Below, piece by piece: positions 42,325 to 55,878 of a DNA stretch of 64,000 nt (positions within the stretch are counted from its first letter, which is position 1; each line of letters begins with the position of its first letter). This DNA is from Melieria omissa (Eukaryota; Arthropoda; Insecta; Diptera; Ulidiidae): assembly GCA_963971225.1 (NCBI GenBank), contig OZ020270.1:28891123-28955122 (forward strand), written 5' to 3'. The position numbers and the translations under genes are program-made. The notes under the pieces were generated by a model. It ran no database searches. It saw only the letters and a list, made by a program, of their open reading frames with translations, and was not told the origin of the DNA.

Positions 42325-42876
42325 ATAGGGGGGTTTACACGGTCCAACATGTGCGACGAACAAGTGCGGTTGCAACAATGTTGAACCGTGTGAACGCAAG
42401 AAACAACCGCTTGACCGTCATGTTGGATGGTTTTCAAAAATTTTTGATTTTTCTGCTTGCTTGTCCAACCATCCAACCAATGTAAACGCTTGTTCGTCGC
42501 ATCTAGTGCATTTTGGCAGTTTCAGAAAGTTCGCGAAGCGTAAACGTAGCGATGGCGACTGTAAAAAACGACATTTTCTGGAAAGAATTTTTCGAGCTCT
42601 ACTCGTAGAGTCGCGGAGAGGCGTTCATTAGCTGAAATTGAGTCCCTCATTGTTGTATTCTGCCTCTCGATATAGGGCTTTACCATCGCCAATAATTTCT
42701 CGTACACTGCAGCATCCATTCTTAAAAAATTCCTGTAATCTGGTATTGCAGTCAACTTCAGCTCCTGCAACAAAGTTGCGTGCGATTGTTTTGGCCTCTT
42801 TTTTAACCATTCCTTTGTCCATATCCTTTTTTCTTATAATCTCTTCCTCTTCATCCAGCACAGATCGTTTCAATAA
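42325..42876 (-). pseudogene. Harbinger fragment (unit 2)
   Basis: As 33434-33985. One mismatch in the terminal 14-bp inverted repeat (ATGTTGAACCGTGT). Confidence 0.8.
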
Positions 42877-43291
42877 TTAGAAACACGAGTCAAATTTTTT
42901 TTGACTTCAAGTATTTTTACAATGTTTGAAGTCAATAGGCCCATCGGTTAATTTTTTTTCGGAGTCTTCCCGTAAACAAACCTTAGCCCTTTGTTGGCCC
43001 AGTTAAATTTTGATTTTCGAAAGATTCTAATATACGGGTCGAATTATGTTTGATTTAGAGTATTTTCAGAAAGTTCGAAATTAATATGTCTATTAAATCA
43101 CGTTTCCTCATACAACACCTTAACGCATGTTTTGCCGTTTTAGACCCCGATTTTCAAAAAATTCCGTCTTAGCGGAGGTTTATTCTTTAAGGTGTACCTA
43201 CAGTTCAAATTTCACGTTAGTAGCTTCAGGGGTTTTAACTGGGCGATGATCAATCAATCAGTGCGTCAGTCAGGACAAACAACTTATGTAT
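42877..43291 (-). repeat. ~125-bp repeats (unit 2)
   Basis: Same block as 33986-34400. Begins ACGAGTCAAATT, where units 1 and 4 have ACGAGTCTAATT. Confidence 0.75.
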
Positions 43292-43721
43292 TGTTACGAA
43301 AATTAGCTCTTTAATATCTGGATTGTGCTTTAAAAATAAAACACACTTCAAATGCTCAGCGCAAAACACAGTCAGAAACCAACAATCACTTTATTTACAG
43401 ATTTACACTTGTCTTTACACTTGTTACTACTTTGCTTGTTCAAATAAGACTGTCCCTCTGCGCTGTACCCGGCTGCCTTTTATACTTGTCTGGTTATCGC
43501 GCCGATTGTTCTTGCCTATTCCAGTTGGACTATCTCTCGATCGTTTTCGCACATTCAATTGGCCTATCTCTCGATCGTTCTCGCACATCCCATTGCCATC
43601 GCGAGCCATCCTTGCCATATCGAAATTATAGCAAGCTGGCCGTACTCTAAAGTGCGTGCCTAAAAGTATGCCCGTAAAAGCATTCATGCATAGCACAGCG
43701 ACAGAGTGCCTCATCGTTACA
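43292..43721. repeat. Solo gypsy LTR (unit 2)
   Basis: 430 bp with flanking GTAT. Starts TGTTACGAAAATTAG (ATGAG in units 1 and 4). Confidence 0.9.
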
Positions 43722-43804
43722 GTATATATGTATACAATTGTAGGTTGTACCACGGCCTTTTGTCCAATGCTCACAACTTCCTTCTAGTCGAATTGTGCGA
43801 CTAA

Positions 43805-44371
43805 CTGTGAAACCTAAATTGGAGCGTTAGCGGCAAGCAACTGTCAAAATTTCTTCATGCCCATACAAATTGTATGGGAAAAACCCGCGTTAACAGTTGA
43901 AGTTGGCTACGACAAACATAAACGCCTGTGATTTATATTTGATTTGATTTAAGTTATGAGGAGTTTATTCAAATAAGAGCTAACTAATTAATTGATTGGC
44001 ACGACAGCCCGCTTACGCGAGACTAAGGCCTAGCTTCCCGCAACCACCCGTGTTGTGCGTGTGAATTTTGTACGCGGGTGGAAAGGACCTACAGTTTTAT
44101 GCCGGTTCCGAACGGCAGGTTGGGAGCTTTTTCATAGGCAATTTTTACTCTCAGAGGTTTGCCATTTCCAGCTGAGAAGAGCTAACTAAGTTTTGCAAAA
44201 TAATAATAATTTGTTGTTTTTTTGGCAACTAAACAGATATTTTTTTAACATTTGTTTTCATTTCATGATTTTGACAATCCCAACGCAAAGCGTCAATTTC
44301 GGTATGCCGCACTGAGCGAGTACGCTGCGTCAGAAAACGCAACACTCAACGCTCCAATTTAGGTTTCACAG
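43805..44371. mobile_element. Harbinger-type MITE with nested retroposon (unit 2)
   Basis: 567 bp, TAA duplications. Both AGAGCTAACTAA copies around the nested retroposon fragment are intact here. Confidence 0.88.
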
Positions 44372-44406
44372 TAAGTGGTAAGTTCGTACAAAGTTTCATT
44401 GATGTC

Positions 44407-45211
44407 TAGAGTCCGACCGATACCAAATTTTTTGGCCGATGCCGATTAATCGGTCGAAAGGGCGAGTTTGGCCGATGCCGATTAATCGGTCGAAAGGGCG
44501 AAAATCGGCCGATGCCGATTCCATAGAAAAAATAACACGTATGAATTCAACCAAAAAACACAGTCTATTTTATAAAATAACAAAAGGAACTATTACATAT
44601 TGTTGTAATATTCATCAGAAAATAACAAAACAACGAGAAAAGAAATAATTAAAAACTAAATAAAATAACAAGAGAATTCAGAATTCTAATACATTAAAAT
44701 GTATTATAAAAAATAATATATCACATTTATCCACTGAGACAGAAACAAAAAAAGTGACGTAAATATTGCATACAAATTCAGTTTTTAATTCAACTTAAAA
44801 TTATGATTTTTATATTAAAATTTGTACTTAAATTTCGACCCGTTGTACAGATGCAGTGGGAAAAATTCAGAAAACAAATTTGGAAAAAATAAAAGGCCTG
44901 TTAAAAAAATGCTTTCAATTCCAAGAGACGAAATGCATAGGCATTACGAGAAAATCTGTGTTTTTAAGAATACCTAGTTTAAAAAAAACAGTTCTTGGAA
45001 ACATTGATTTAAACAGTATCTTAAAATACATTTCTGAAAAGGGGTATAAGAACCCGTTGGTACAAAAAATTAAAACAAAAAAATGAAAGCCGAAAAATAG
45101 GCCGATGCATTATCGACCAAAAACGGCATCGGCCAAAAAAGGCCGATGCCGATGCCGATACCAATTTTATTGGCCGATACTAGCCGATGCCGATTAATCG
45201 GTCGGACTCTA
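44407..45211. mobile_element. hAT MITE with GCCGAT repeats (unit 2)
   Basis: 805 bp. Longer than in unit 1 by a ~35-bp tandem duplication of the GCCGATTAATCGGTCGAAAG module at its left end. Confidence 0.92.
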
Positions 45212-45334
45212 TTGATGTCTGACTTACAGTACTACGGAAATATTAGGTCATAAAAAATGTGCCAACGCCGATCAAATCTCGCCAGTAGAATGACACTAAC
45301 AGCCCTATTCTGGCACTACCGTAACAATTGTTAC

Positions 45335-45720
45335 CAGTAGCGGCTTAAAGGGGGTGGGCGGAGGGGCGGACCGCCCCGGGCCCCGGGCTGCGGGGGGCCC
45401 CCGAGAGAAGCTTGTATATAAAAATTTAACCTCATTAAACTTTGTAGAAGTCAAACAAATTTACTGATATTACAACCAATTATTAAAATTATTGGTTGGA
45501 TAACAACACATCGACCCGGAAATCCGGTTTCGTTCTTTTATAGACTCTTTCACGAAAGCAATTCTGTGCTCCTTGTAAGCTAAATATGGGCTTCTTACAT
45601 GCTGTTATGTAGGGGAAATACGTTTTTTTTCAGATCTCTTTTATAAAGTCTACAGGGTTTTATAAAATATTTCTTTACAATTCTGACTACACTACTTGAC
45701 ACGAAACATGCACCTAAAAC
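45335..45720 (+). mobile_element. GC-rich hAT terminus (unit 2)
   Basis: As 36414-36799, with a short internal deletion of AGATTTAG near 45,684. Confidence 0.55.
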
Positions 45721-45722
45721 TA

Positions 45723-45994
45723 TAGGGTGTTTTTTTAGAGGTTTGTTTTTCGAATAGAGATAAAACTGGCATTTTGTGGTCAAATCTGGCAACTCTAATG
45801 TCATTTATGTTCAGTTTGGTTTGCCATTTCATCATGAACAGGTTGACAAAAGAACAACGCTTGCAAATCGTGCAAATTTATTTCGAAAATAATGGTTCAG
45901 TTCGCGAAGTTTACCAAAGCGTTCATTTTGTGGTCGACATAATCGTCCATCAGAGCAATTAATTCGGTTAACCATGGGTCGTTTTCGCACTACG
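45723..45994 (+). pseudogene. mariner-like N-terminus (unit 2)
   Basis: The start MNRLTKEQRLQ is at 45835. Carries the same ACCAAAGCG frameshift as unit 1. Confidence 0.8.
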
Positions 45995-46596
45995 AAAGTC
46001 TCGAAGGAATGGGGCAAACTGTACAATAATAATATAGCGAGGAGGTCATCACCCACTGTTACATTTATTTCTTTTAATTTTTTAACCGCGTCAAAAAAGT
46101 CATTTAAGTGTTCACGAATATTTTCGTCTTCGCGCATACGCGCCAGTGCCACCTTTTTGAGCAGCATTGCTTTTCGCGCAGGCCCCTTGGACTGGAACGT
46201 GGACTGCAATTTTATCCACATTTCGTTTGAAGTCTCACAGTCCGAGATGAGCCCGAGCTCCGATGGGGCCATTGAAAGCATTATATCAGCACATGCTTTC
46301 TGATCAAAGTTTTTCCATTTTTCCGCCTCTTCGCCGGGAGGGCATGGCTTTGTCCCATTCGCATACGCCCATAAGTCATTTTTGACTAATATGGCGCGCA
46401 TTTGCAGTTTCCATGTGGTGTGGTTCTCCGCGTTTAGCGGCTCAATTTTCACGACCGTACCAGACATTTTTGTTCGAATTTTAATGTTTTGTGACCGAAC
46501 ACGTTTTCGCGTTTCGTCCTGCCCCTTTTTTATGAAATAACGATATCGAACAAAAACTGCGTGGGCGAGCTGGGTCCATAACCTATTAAAACGCAC
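45832..46596 (-). pseudogene. Chimeric open frame across the unit 2/3 junction
   Basis: 254 codons, as at 36912-37676, with one change (AENH for AENY). Confidence 0.75.
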
Positions 46597-46723
46597 GACC
46601 GTTCAGCTTCAATGCCTTTATTCGAGTAAAGTTCAATAAAGTAACATGTACAGAGTAGCAGGGTTGTATAAAACAGGAGTAATAGGCCAGGGTTGTAGGC
46701 GAACTATTTTGCCAGTTCCAACA
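46584..46723 (-). repeat. copia LTR (unit 3)
   Basis: 140 bp, with the mutated primer site GGTTATGGACCCAGC as in unit 2. Confidence 0.7.
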
Positions 46724-46928
46724 TATACTTTAATAATATTGAAGTTTTTGCCTGCACAAATACTGTTTTGTTTTACAATGCATTCGATTAACCGCTCACT
46801 ACTTAAACTCACTACTGAGAGACCAATGATGCTTTAAACCACTGGCCGGCAAAGTTTGCTCATATGAGCAGTACGCTCAGCACACGTACACAGTACGCTC
46901 TCTCAATCAGCCGTTGTTCAGGTATAAT

Positions 46929-48439
46929 TTACACAGTGGAGAGAAATTTCACTGCGCTCACTAACACCATCTCCTTGTCAATTTTGCCGACCCCTGCTTT
47001 AAACTTCTTTTTCATCGTTCTTCTATCTTTAGCATGTTCCCAATTATACTCGTGTCCAATGTTCTCCGTAATCTTCTGCTGTACCTGCTCACACGCTTCC
47101 TTGCTTTTGCAGGAGACGATGAGTCCGCCGCTGTTCAGCTCTCTCACTGCACTCACAAGACCGTCAGTCGGCTCTATTACTTTCTTTAAAGCTTTTTTTC
47201 AGGGACCGTAACAGTTATAAGTTTTATTATAAAAATCAATGTTTATCAGTTATTTTTTGATTTTTATTTTATGACAACAAATAACAGTTATTTAGTATTT
47301 ATATTTTAAAAATCCTTTAATAACAATTATTTTTGATTTTTTTCTTATTAGTCCATAAGTAACTGTTTTTTTCGATTTTTATTTTAGTTGTCCTATGATA
47401 ACAGTTATTGGTGACTTTTATTTAAAAAAGTCATAATAAAAATCATTCATTGACTTTTATTTATAAAAATCATCAATAAAAATCATTCGGTGACTTTTAT
47501 TTTTTAAGTCATCAAAAAAAATCATTCAATGACTTTTATTTATAAAAGTCATCAAAAAGTCAATGAATGATTTTTATTATGACTTTTTTAAATAAAAGTC
47601 ACCAAAAACTGTTATCATAGGACAACTAAAATAAAAATCGAAAAAATACAGTTACTTATGGACTAATAAGAAAAAAATCAAAAATAATTAAAATATAAAT
47701 GAAAAATAATTCTTTTTTTTTTGATATTTCCGTAAAAATTACATAATAAAAGTTTATTGCCAAATTTGATTCTTGACACGAAAAGAAATGTGTTGGTATA
47801 TTTCATTTATTTGTATGACTTTTCCTTCATAGTAAATTTTTCAAATATAGTTTTCATAAATAACTGTTATTTCCGGTCCCTGCTTTTTTTGTGTCTTTGT
47901 TTCTTTTCGTCTTATCTTTCGATTTTAGCACAATTTTGTTCTCAGTATGGTTTTGCGTTTGTTTTGCCGCCTGAGCATATGTCATTTGTTTGTCATAATT
48001 TCTTCTGCTGTGTTCAGAGAAAATTCATTTAGTTTCTCACTATTTTTGTTTAGTTCTTTTAACATTTCAGACAATATCTCTTTTTTCATGAGATTCATTT
48101 AACTTCAATATTATGTACTAACAAAGCATTAAATTCAGTAACCAAACTATTTTTCATTTGAGCAAACACCTCTTCAACAGTGTATTTCATGTCGATTTTG
48201 TTTTGTTCGCCCTTCTGCAGAATATGTTTGATCTCAACAAATTTAGTGTTCGTATTGGATAAGGAACACTGATTGCAAAACCATTTCAAATTAATATTGT
48301 CACTCAGTAATTTTATTTCATTTCTTTTAATATTACTACATTTAATACAAAAATTGCAGCCACAGCCGCCCGAACACAATATAATTTCGTCCAATTGAAC
48401 CAAATTCACAGTACAATCCTTACATTCCGTTGGTGGCAT
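46929..48439 (-). pseudogene. LINE ORF1 with nested hAT MITE (unit 3)
   Basis: PHD frame 48439-48095; MITE 47200-47882; tail 47156-46929. Matches unit 2. Confidence 0.8.
47200..47882. mobile_element. Fold-back hAT MITE (unit 3)
   Basis: 683 bp. One difference from unit 2 near 47,701. Confidence 0.88.
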
Positions 48440-48665
48440 TTTGCCTCAGTTTATTAATTTTCATAACTATTGAAAGTCACTGATTATAAAAATGTTTCAC
48501 TTATGTTAATTCAATCCACTTGAAGTTAATAAACAATCTTTAACAAAATCGGGTTATTAGAATACATTCTTATCATAAAATAATATAAATTTCACAGAGC
48601 TCCAAAATTGGCTTGTTATCACTTCCTTTCTCTCCTTTCCGATATTACCTTTTTGCATTGCTTTT

Positions 48666-49235
48666 GTAGCCGAAAATGTGCGTGAACATCCATCAACTCA
48701 TCCACCGCTCTCAGGAATTGAACATTTCTCGCACATCTTTGATGAGAATTTTACATAAAGATTTCGGTATGAAGGCTTACAAAATTCAATTGGTCCAAGA
48801 ACTGACCATCCGGCCCGTAAAAATCGAACTTTTGGGCATCGTTTTCGAAAATTGAATAATCAGCCGAAATTCTGAAGTCAATTGGCCGCCTCGGAGCTGC
48901 GATTTAAGTCCGTTGGACCTTTTTTGTGCGGAGCAGTAAAGGACAAGTGTTACGCTAACCCTCCAGAAACGATTGAAGCTTTGAAACATGAAATCGAAGT
49001 TGCCATTCAGGAAATTCTACCCGGAACAATCGAAAAAGTACTTGAAAATTGGGTTGACCGAATGGCGGTAAGGCCAGTCGTGGCAGTCATATGAACGATA
49101 TCGTTTTTCATTCTTAAATAACAAAGTCCAAGCTTTGTAATAAAACAGGAATTTCCAAAAAATATTCATTGGTTTTATATGCATATGCATTGGGTAACCG
49201 ATGCAAATTCCAAATCTTAAATGGTCCACCCTGTA
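48666..49235 (+). pseudogene. mariner-like C-terminal part (unit 3)
   Basis: As unit 2. Confidence 0.75.
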
Positions 49236-49803
49236 TATATAAAAGAAAGTGGCTGTATGTGAATTACAGCATCACACTCAAACGGGCCGTTCGATTTGCA
49301 TGGTTTTTTTTGTTGGATTCGTCTTGAGTCAGTTAGGGTTTAGACCACAACAGGTGGCTTTATACTTCAATTAATTCAAATATTGTGCGAGATAAAGTTT
49401 GCCGGGTCAGCTAGTTTACTCTAAACAAATTCTAAACCCTTGATTTACCACGGTAGATTTCTATTTTCAAACAAATTTAAAGCACGTTGTTATTATTTCC
49501 CGATTCCCGAAATCAAAAAAGTGAAAACAAGTGTCAAATTATTCCTAACTTAGAGTACTTCCACCAAGTTTGAAGTCAATCGGCACATTAATTCATGTTT
49601 TTTTACAATTTATCCACCCAAACTTTTAACCCGTCGCTAACCCCATCCGATTGATATTCGGAAAAATGAAAAAGACGTATAGAGTTATTTTTCATTTGAA
49701 ATACTTTCAGCAAGTTTGAAGTCAAAAGGCTCAAAAAAACTTGTTTCTCCATAAATTTTTCTTAGCCGTCGTTGATCCAGTTAGATTTCGATTTTGAAAA
49801 TAA
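49236..49803. repeat. Helitron-like 3' end and ~125-bp repeats (unit 3)
   Basis: CTAG at 49411-49414. Differs from unit 2 at CAACAGGTGG and TATACTTC, where unit 3 matches units 1 and 4. Confidence 0.6.
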
Positions 49804-51244
49804 TGTTACGAAAATTCCAAGCTCGTCTTCCAAGGTTCGTTTTGATTGTGTGTGAAAATAAAACAACTTCAATTATTCAGCGCAACGTAGTCAAACTAAC
49901 AATCGCTTTATGTACAAATTTACACTTGCTCTACTTTACACAACAACTATTGCATGCTTCCCCATTGCTTGCTCAACACAGACTCGACTCACTGCGCTGC
50001 ACACTGCTGCTTTTATACCAGTTTTCTTATCGCGCCGAAGTTTCTTGCAACTTCCAATTGGAAAATGCTCGACCATTCTCGCACAGCCCATTTCTCGCGA
50101 ACCTTGCCATATCGGACTATACCAAGCGAATTATACCAGTTTGCCGTACTTCACAGTGCATACCTAAAAGTATGCTTGCAAAAGCGTTCATGCACAGCAC
50201 AGAGTGTCTTTTCGTTTCACTGCCCATCAAGTGGCAGTGAAACGTTCGCCCCGAACAAGTACCGAGGCTCCGCCGGAGTAAGACGCCAGGCGCTCCAAAT
50301 GGACAACTTTCAACCTCGCATTTCCGTTGCTGCAGCGTTGAACTCTGTACACCACGTCATTAATCTTCGTCACGACTTTGAACGGTCCTTCCTATGATGT
50401 TTGATGTTTTGGAGACAAACCTTTCCTCCGCTGCGGGTTTGCCTTCTTGGAACCCTTCTGGGTTAGCCCGTAGACCATAGCTCGCTGTCAACCTGCTTTC
50501 AACTAGTTGAGTGCGGCTCCGCGATCTTCTCTTCGGCCCTTTCGCAACCGAACACCGATTACAGCCTCTGATCCACTCAGCGACAGACTCCTGGCTCCTA
50601 CCCAATAGAACCGCCTTCTTATCTTGGCGACAGTTTTTGCGATGCCTAGGTGCCCTCCACTGGAGTCGTTATGGTTTTCCTCGATGACATCGCCGATTAG
50701 GCCTCTCGGGACCACTATTAGGGATTTTCTGGTCCTGCCATCCCTGCTCTCCCACTCGCGGTATAGGCAGCCATCCTGCAGACGTAGACTTTGCCACTGT
50801 GCCCAGTAAGTCTTCGTGATCGGGCTCTCATCAGCCATCTCCTGTCAGGCCGGCCGTAATCTCTGCGCTTTGCCTTCGATGATCTTCGCGAGATCCGTAT
50901 CCTTGCGCTGGTCCTTCTGTAGCCTTTCCGCAAGCCAATCTTCCTCTTGCTAAACTCTTACCGACCGAACATCCACAATTTGTCCCTCGTTTTCGGCCTG
51001 CGAATTATGCCTGGGCTCGGTCTCGCACGAATGGTGTGGCCGAGCGTCAGCCCTTCTTGGCGACGTCTGTTGTCCGGAACGCTTTTCTCGCAGATGGCAG
51101 TCTCGGTGATATGTGTCCTTGCTTGCCACATCGCCAGCAACTGACTCGAGATGATACTGCCCGCAGCCCCGCTGGTGCCTCCGAGCTCACTGTCTGGCTT
51201 TGCGTCACACGTCCAGATTGGACTCCATGCATCTCCGCAGATGA
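49804..51244 (-). pseudogene. gypsy remnant with LTR (unit 3)
   Basis: LTR 49804-50219. The coding relic has the same stop and 1-bp insertion as unit 2. Confidence 0.85.
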
Positions 51245-51796
51245 ATAGGGGGGTTTACACGGTCCAACATGTGCGACGAACAAGTGCGGTTGCAACAATG
51301 TTGAACCGTGTGAACGCAAGAAACAACCGCTTGACCGTCATGTTGGATGGTTTTCAAAAATTTTTGATTTTTCTGCTTGCTTGTCCAACCATCCAACCAA
51401 TGTAAACGCTTGTTCGTCGCATCTAGTGCATTTTGGCAGTTTCAGAAAGTTCGCGAAGCGTAAACGTAGCGATGGCGACTGTAAAAAACGACATTTTCTG
51501 GAAAGAATTTTTCGAGCTCTACTCGTAGAGTCGCGGAGAGGCGTTCATTAGCTGAAATTGAGTCCCTCATTGTTGTATTCTGCCTCTCGATATAGGGCTT
51601 TACCATCGCCAATAATTTCTCGTACACTGCAGCATCCATTCTTAAAAAATTCCTGTAATCTGGTATTGCAGTCAACTTCAGCTCCTGCAACAAAGTTGCG
51701 TGCGATTGTTTTGGCCTCTTTTTTAACCATTCCTTTGTCCATATCCTTTTTTCTTATAATCTCTTCCTCTTCATCCAGCACAGATCGTTTCAATAA
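51245..51796 (-). pseudogene. Harbinger fragment (unit 3)
   Basis: As unit 2. Confidence 0.8.
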
Positions 51797-52211
51797 TTAG
51801 AAACACGAGTCAAATTTTTTTTGACTTCAAGTATTTTTACAATGTTTGAAGTCAATAGGCCCATCGGTTAATTTTTTTTCGGAGTCTTCCCGTAAACAAA
51901 CCTTAGCCCTTTGTTGGCCCAGTTAAATTTTGATTTTCGAAAGATTCTAATATACGGGTCGAATTATGTTTGATTTAGAGTATTTTCAGAAAGTTCGAAA
52001 TTAATATGTCTATTAAATCACGTTTCCTCATACAACACCTTAACGCATGTTTTGCCGTTTTAGACCCCGATTTTCAAAAAATTCCGTCTTAGCGGAGGTT
52101 TATTCTTTAAGGTGTACCTACAGTTCAAATTTCACGTTAGTAGCTTCAGGGGTTTTAACTGGGCGATGATCAATCAATCAGTGCGTCAGTCAGGACAAAC
52201 AACTTATGTAT
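51797..52211 (-). repeat. ~125-bp repeats (unit 3)
   Basis: As unit 2. Confidence 0.75.
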
Positions 52212-52641
52212 TGTTACGAAAATTAGCTCTTTAATATCTGGATTGTGCTTTAAAAATAAAACACACTTCAAATGCTCAGCGCAAAACACAGTCAGAAACC
52301 AACAATCACTTTATTTACAGATTTACACTTGTCTTTACACTTGTTACTACTTTGCTTGTTCAAATAAGACTGTCCCTCTGCGCTGTACCCGGCTGCCTTT
52401 TATACTTGTCTGGTTATCGCGCCGATTGTTCTTGCCTATTCCAGTTGGACTATCTCTCGATCGTTTTCGCACATTCAATTGGCCTATCTCTCGATCGTTC
52501 TCGCACATCCCATTGCCATCGCGAGCCATCCTTGCCATATCGAAATTATAGCAAGCTGGCCGTACTCTAAAGTGCGTGCCTAAAAGTATGCCCGTAAAAG
52601 CATTCATGCATAGCACAGCGACAGAGTGCCTCATCGTTACA
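52212..52641. repeat. Solo gypsy LTR (unit 3)
   Basis: 430 bp with GTAT on both sides; sequence as unit 2. Confidence 0.9.
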
Positions 52642-52724
52642 GTATATATGTATACAATTGTAGGTTGTACCACGGCCTTTTGTCCAATGCTCACAACTTC
52701 CTTCTAGTCGAATTGTGCGACTAA

Positions 52725-53291
52725 CTGTGAAACCTAAATTGGAGCGTTAGCGGCAAGCAACTGTCAAAATTTCTTCATGCCCATACAAATTGTATGGGAA
52801 AAACCCGCGTTAACAGTTGAAGTTGGCTACGACAAACATAAACGCCTGTGATTTATATTTGATTTGATTTAAGTTATGAGGAGTTTATTCAAATAAGAGC
52901 TAACTAATTAATTGATTGGCACGACAGCCCGCTTACGCGAGACTAAGGCCTAGCTTCCCGCAACCACCCGTGTTGTGCGTGTGAATTTTGTACGCGGGTG
53001 GAAAGGACCTACAGTTTTATGCCGGTTCCGAACGGCAGGTTGGGAGCTTTTTCATAGGCAATTTTTACTCTCAGAGGTTTGCCATTTCCAGCTGAGAAGA
53101 GCTAACTAAGTTTTGCAAAATAATAATAATTTGTTGTTTTTTTGGCAACTAAACAGATATTTTTTTAACATTTGTTTTCATTTCATGATTTTGACAATCC
53201 CAACGCAAAGCGTCAATTTCGGTATGCCGCACTGAGCGAGTACGCTGCGTCAGAAAACGCAACACTCAACGCTCCAATTTAGGTTTCACAG
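52725..53291. mobile_element. Harbinger-type MITE with nested retroposon (unit 3)
   Basis: 567 bp with TAA duplications; as unit 2. Confidence 0.88.
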
Positions 53292-53326
53292 TAAGTGGTA
53301 AGTTCGTACAAAGTTTCATTGATGTC

Positions 53327-54131
53327 TAGAGTCCGACCGATACCAAATTTTTTGGCCGATGCCGATTAATCGGTCGAAAGGGCGAGTTTGGCCGATGCCG
53401 ATTAATCGGTCGAAAGGGCGAAAATCGGCCGATGCCGATTCCATAGAAAAAATAACACGTATGAATTCAACCAAAAAACACAGTCTATTTTATAAAATAA
53501 CAAAAGGAACTATTACATATTGTTGTAATATTCATCAGAAAATAACAAAACAACGAGAAAAGAAATAATTAAAAACTAAATAAAATAACAAGAGAATTCA
53601 GAATTCTAATACATTAAAATGTATTATAAAAAATAATATATCACATTTATCCACTGAGACAGAAACAAAAAAAGTGACGTAAATATTGCATACAAATTCA
53701 GTTTTTAATTCAACTTAAAATTATGATTTTTATATTAAAATTTGTACTTAAATTTCGACCCGTTGTACAGATGCAGTGGGAAAAATTCAGAAAACAAATT
53801 TGGAAAAAATAAAAGGCCTGTTAAAAAAATGCTTTCAATTCCAAGAGACGAAATGCATAGGCATTACGAGAAAATCTGTGTTTTTAAGAATACCTAGTTT
53901 AAAAAAAACAGTTCTTGGAAACATTGATTTAAACAGTATCTTAAAATACATTTCTGAAAAGGGGTATAAGAACCCGTTGGTACAAAAAATTAAAACAAAA
54001 AAATGAAAGCCGAAAAATAGGCCGATGCATTATCGACCAAAAACGGCATCGGCCAAAAAAGGCCGATGCCGATGCCGATACCAATTTTATTGGCCGATAC
54101 TAGCCGATGCCGATTAATCGGTCGGACTCTA
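53327..54131. mobile_element. hAT MITE with GCCGAT repeats (unit 3)
   Basis: 805 bp, flanked by TTGATGTC. Confidence 0.92.
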
Positions 54132-54254
54132 TTGATGTCTGACTTACAGTACTACGGAAATATTAGGTCATAAAAAATGTGCCAACGCCGATCAAATCTC
54201 GCCAGTAGAATGACACTAACAGCCCTATTCTGGCACTACCGTAACAATTGTTAC

Positions 54255-54640
54255 CAGTAGCGGCTTAAAGGGGGTGGGCGGAGGGGCGGACCGCCCCGGG
54301 CCCCGGGCTGCGGGGGGCCCCCGAGAGAAGCTTGTATATAAAAATTTAACCTCATTAAACTTTGTAGAAGTCAAACAAATTTACTGATATTACAACCAAT
54401 TATTAAAATTATTGGTTGGATAACAACACATCGACCCGGAAATCCGGTTTCGTTCTTTTATAGACTCTTTCACGAAAGCAATTCTGTGCTCCTTGTAAGC
54501 TAAATATGGGCTTCTTACATGCTGTTATGTAGGGGAAATACGTTTTTTTTCAGATCTCTTTTATAAAGTCTACAGGGTTTTATAAAATATTTCTTTACAA
54601 TTCTGACTACACTACTTGACACGAAACATGCACCTAAAAC
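54255..54640 (+). mobile_element. GC-rich hAT terminus (unit 3)
   Basis: As unit 2. Confidence 0.55.
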
Positions 54641-54642
54641 TA

Positions 54643-54915
54643 TAGGGTGTTTTTTTAGAGGTTTGTTTTTCGAATAGAGATAAAACTGGCATTTTGTGGT
54701 CAAATCTGGCAACTCTAATGTCATTTATGTTCAGTTTGGTTTGCCATTTCATCATGAACAGGTTGTCAAAAGAACAACGCTTGCAAATCGTGCAAATTTA
54801 TTTCGAAAATAATGGTTCAGTTCGCGAAGTTTACCGCAAGCGTTCATTTTGTGGTCGACATAATCGTCCATCAGAGCAATTAATTCGGTTAACCATGGGT
54901 CGTTTTCGCACTACG
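54643..54915 (+). pseudogene. mariner-like N-terminus (unit 3)
   Basis: The HTH frame is intact here (MNRLSKEQ…VYRKRSFCGRHNRPSEQLIRLTMGRFRTT). It runs through the junction into antisense copia gag, giving one open frame at 54694-55224. Confidence 0.8.
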
Positions 54916-55517
54916 AAAGTCTCGAAGGAATGGGGCAAACTGTACAATAATAATATAGCGAGGAGGTCATCACCCACTGTTACATTTATTTCTTTTAATT
55001 TTTTAACCGCGTCGAAAAAGTCATTTAAGTGTTCACGAATATTTTCGTCTTCGCGCATACGCGCCAGTGCCACCTTTTTGAGCAGCATTGCTTTTCGCGC
55101 AGGCCCCTTGGACTGGAACGTGGACTGCAATTTTATCCACATTTCGTTTGAAGTCTCACAGTTCGAGATGAGCCCGAGCTCCGATGGGGCCATTGAAAGC
55201 ATTATATCAGCACATGCTTTCTGATCAAAGTTTTTCCATTTTTCCGCCTCTTCGCCGGGAGGGCATGGCTTTGTCCCATTCGCATACGCCCATAAGTCAT
55301 TTTTGACTAATATGGCGCGCATTTGCAGTTTCCATGTGGTGTAGTTCTCCGCGTTTAGCGGCTCAATTTTCACGACCGTACCAGACATTTTTGTTCGAAT
55401 TTTAATGTTTTGTGACCGAACACGTTTTCGCGTTTCGTCCTGCCCCTTTTTTATGAAATAACGATATCGAACAAAAACCGCGTGGGCGAGCTGGGCCCAT
55501 AACCTATTAAAACGCAC
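54831..55517 (-). pseudogene. Chimeric open frame across the unit 3/4 junction
   Basis: 228 codons: copia gag running into antisense mariner. Shorter than the other two because the ACCGCAAGCG allele shifts the frame. Confidence 0.75.
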
Positions 55518-55644
55518 GATCGTTCAGCTTCAATGCCTTTATTCGAGTAAAGTTCAAAAAAGTAACATGTACAGAGTAGCAGGGTTGTATAAAACAGGAG
55601 TAATAGGCCAGGGTTGTAGGCGAACTATTTTGCCAGTTCCAACA
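55505..55644 (-). repeat. copia LTR (unit 4)
   Basis: 140 bp. The primer site is in the original GGTTATGGGCCCAGC form. Confidence 0.7.
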
Positions 55645-55878
55645 TATACTTTAATAATATTGAAGTTTTTGCCTGCACAAATACTGTTTTGTTTTACAAT
55701 GCATTCGATTAACCGCTCACTACTTAAACACTCTGAGAGACCAATGATGCTTTAAACCACTGGCCGGCAAAGTTTGCTCATATGAGCAGTACGCTCAGCA
55801 CACGTACACAGTACGCTCTCTCAATCAGCCGTTGTTCAGGTATAATTTACACAGTGGAGAGAAATTTCACTGCGCTCA

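Larger units (their letters stand above)
37075..45994. repeat. Tandem array unit 2 (8,920 bp)
   Basis: Starts and ends at the same CGCACTACG|AAAGTC junction. It is almost identical to unit 3; fewer than about a dozen differences were seen by eye. Confidence 0.95.
45995..54915. repeat. Tandem array unit 3 (8,921 bp)
   Basis: Nearly identical to unit 2 along its length, but its last ~80 bp match unit 4 (ACCGCAAGCG). This suggests exchange between units. Confidence 0.95.
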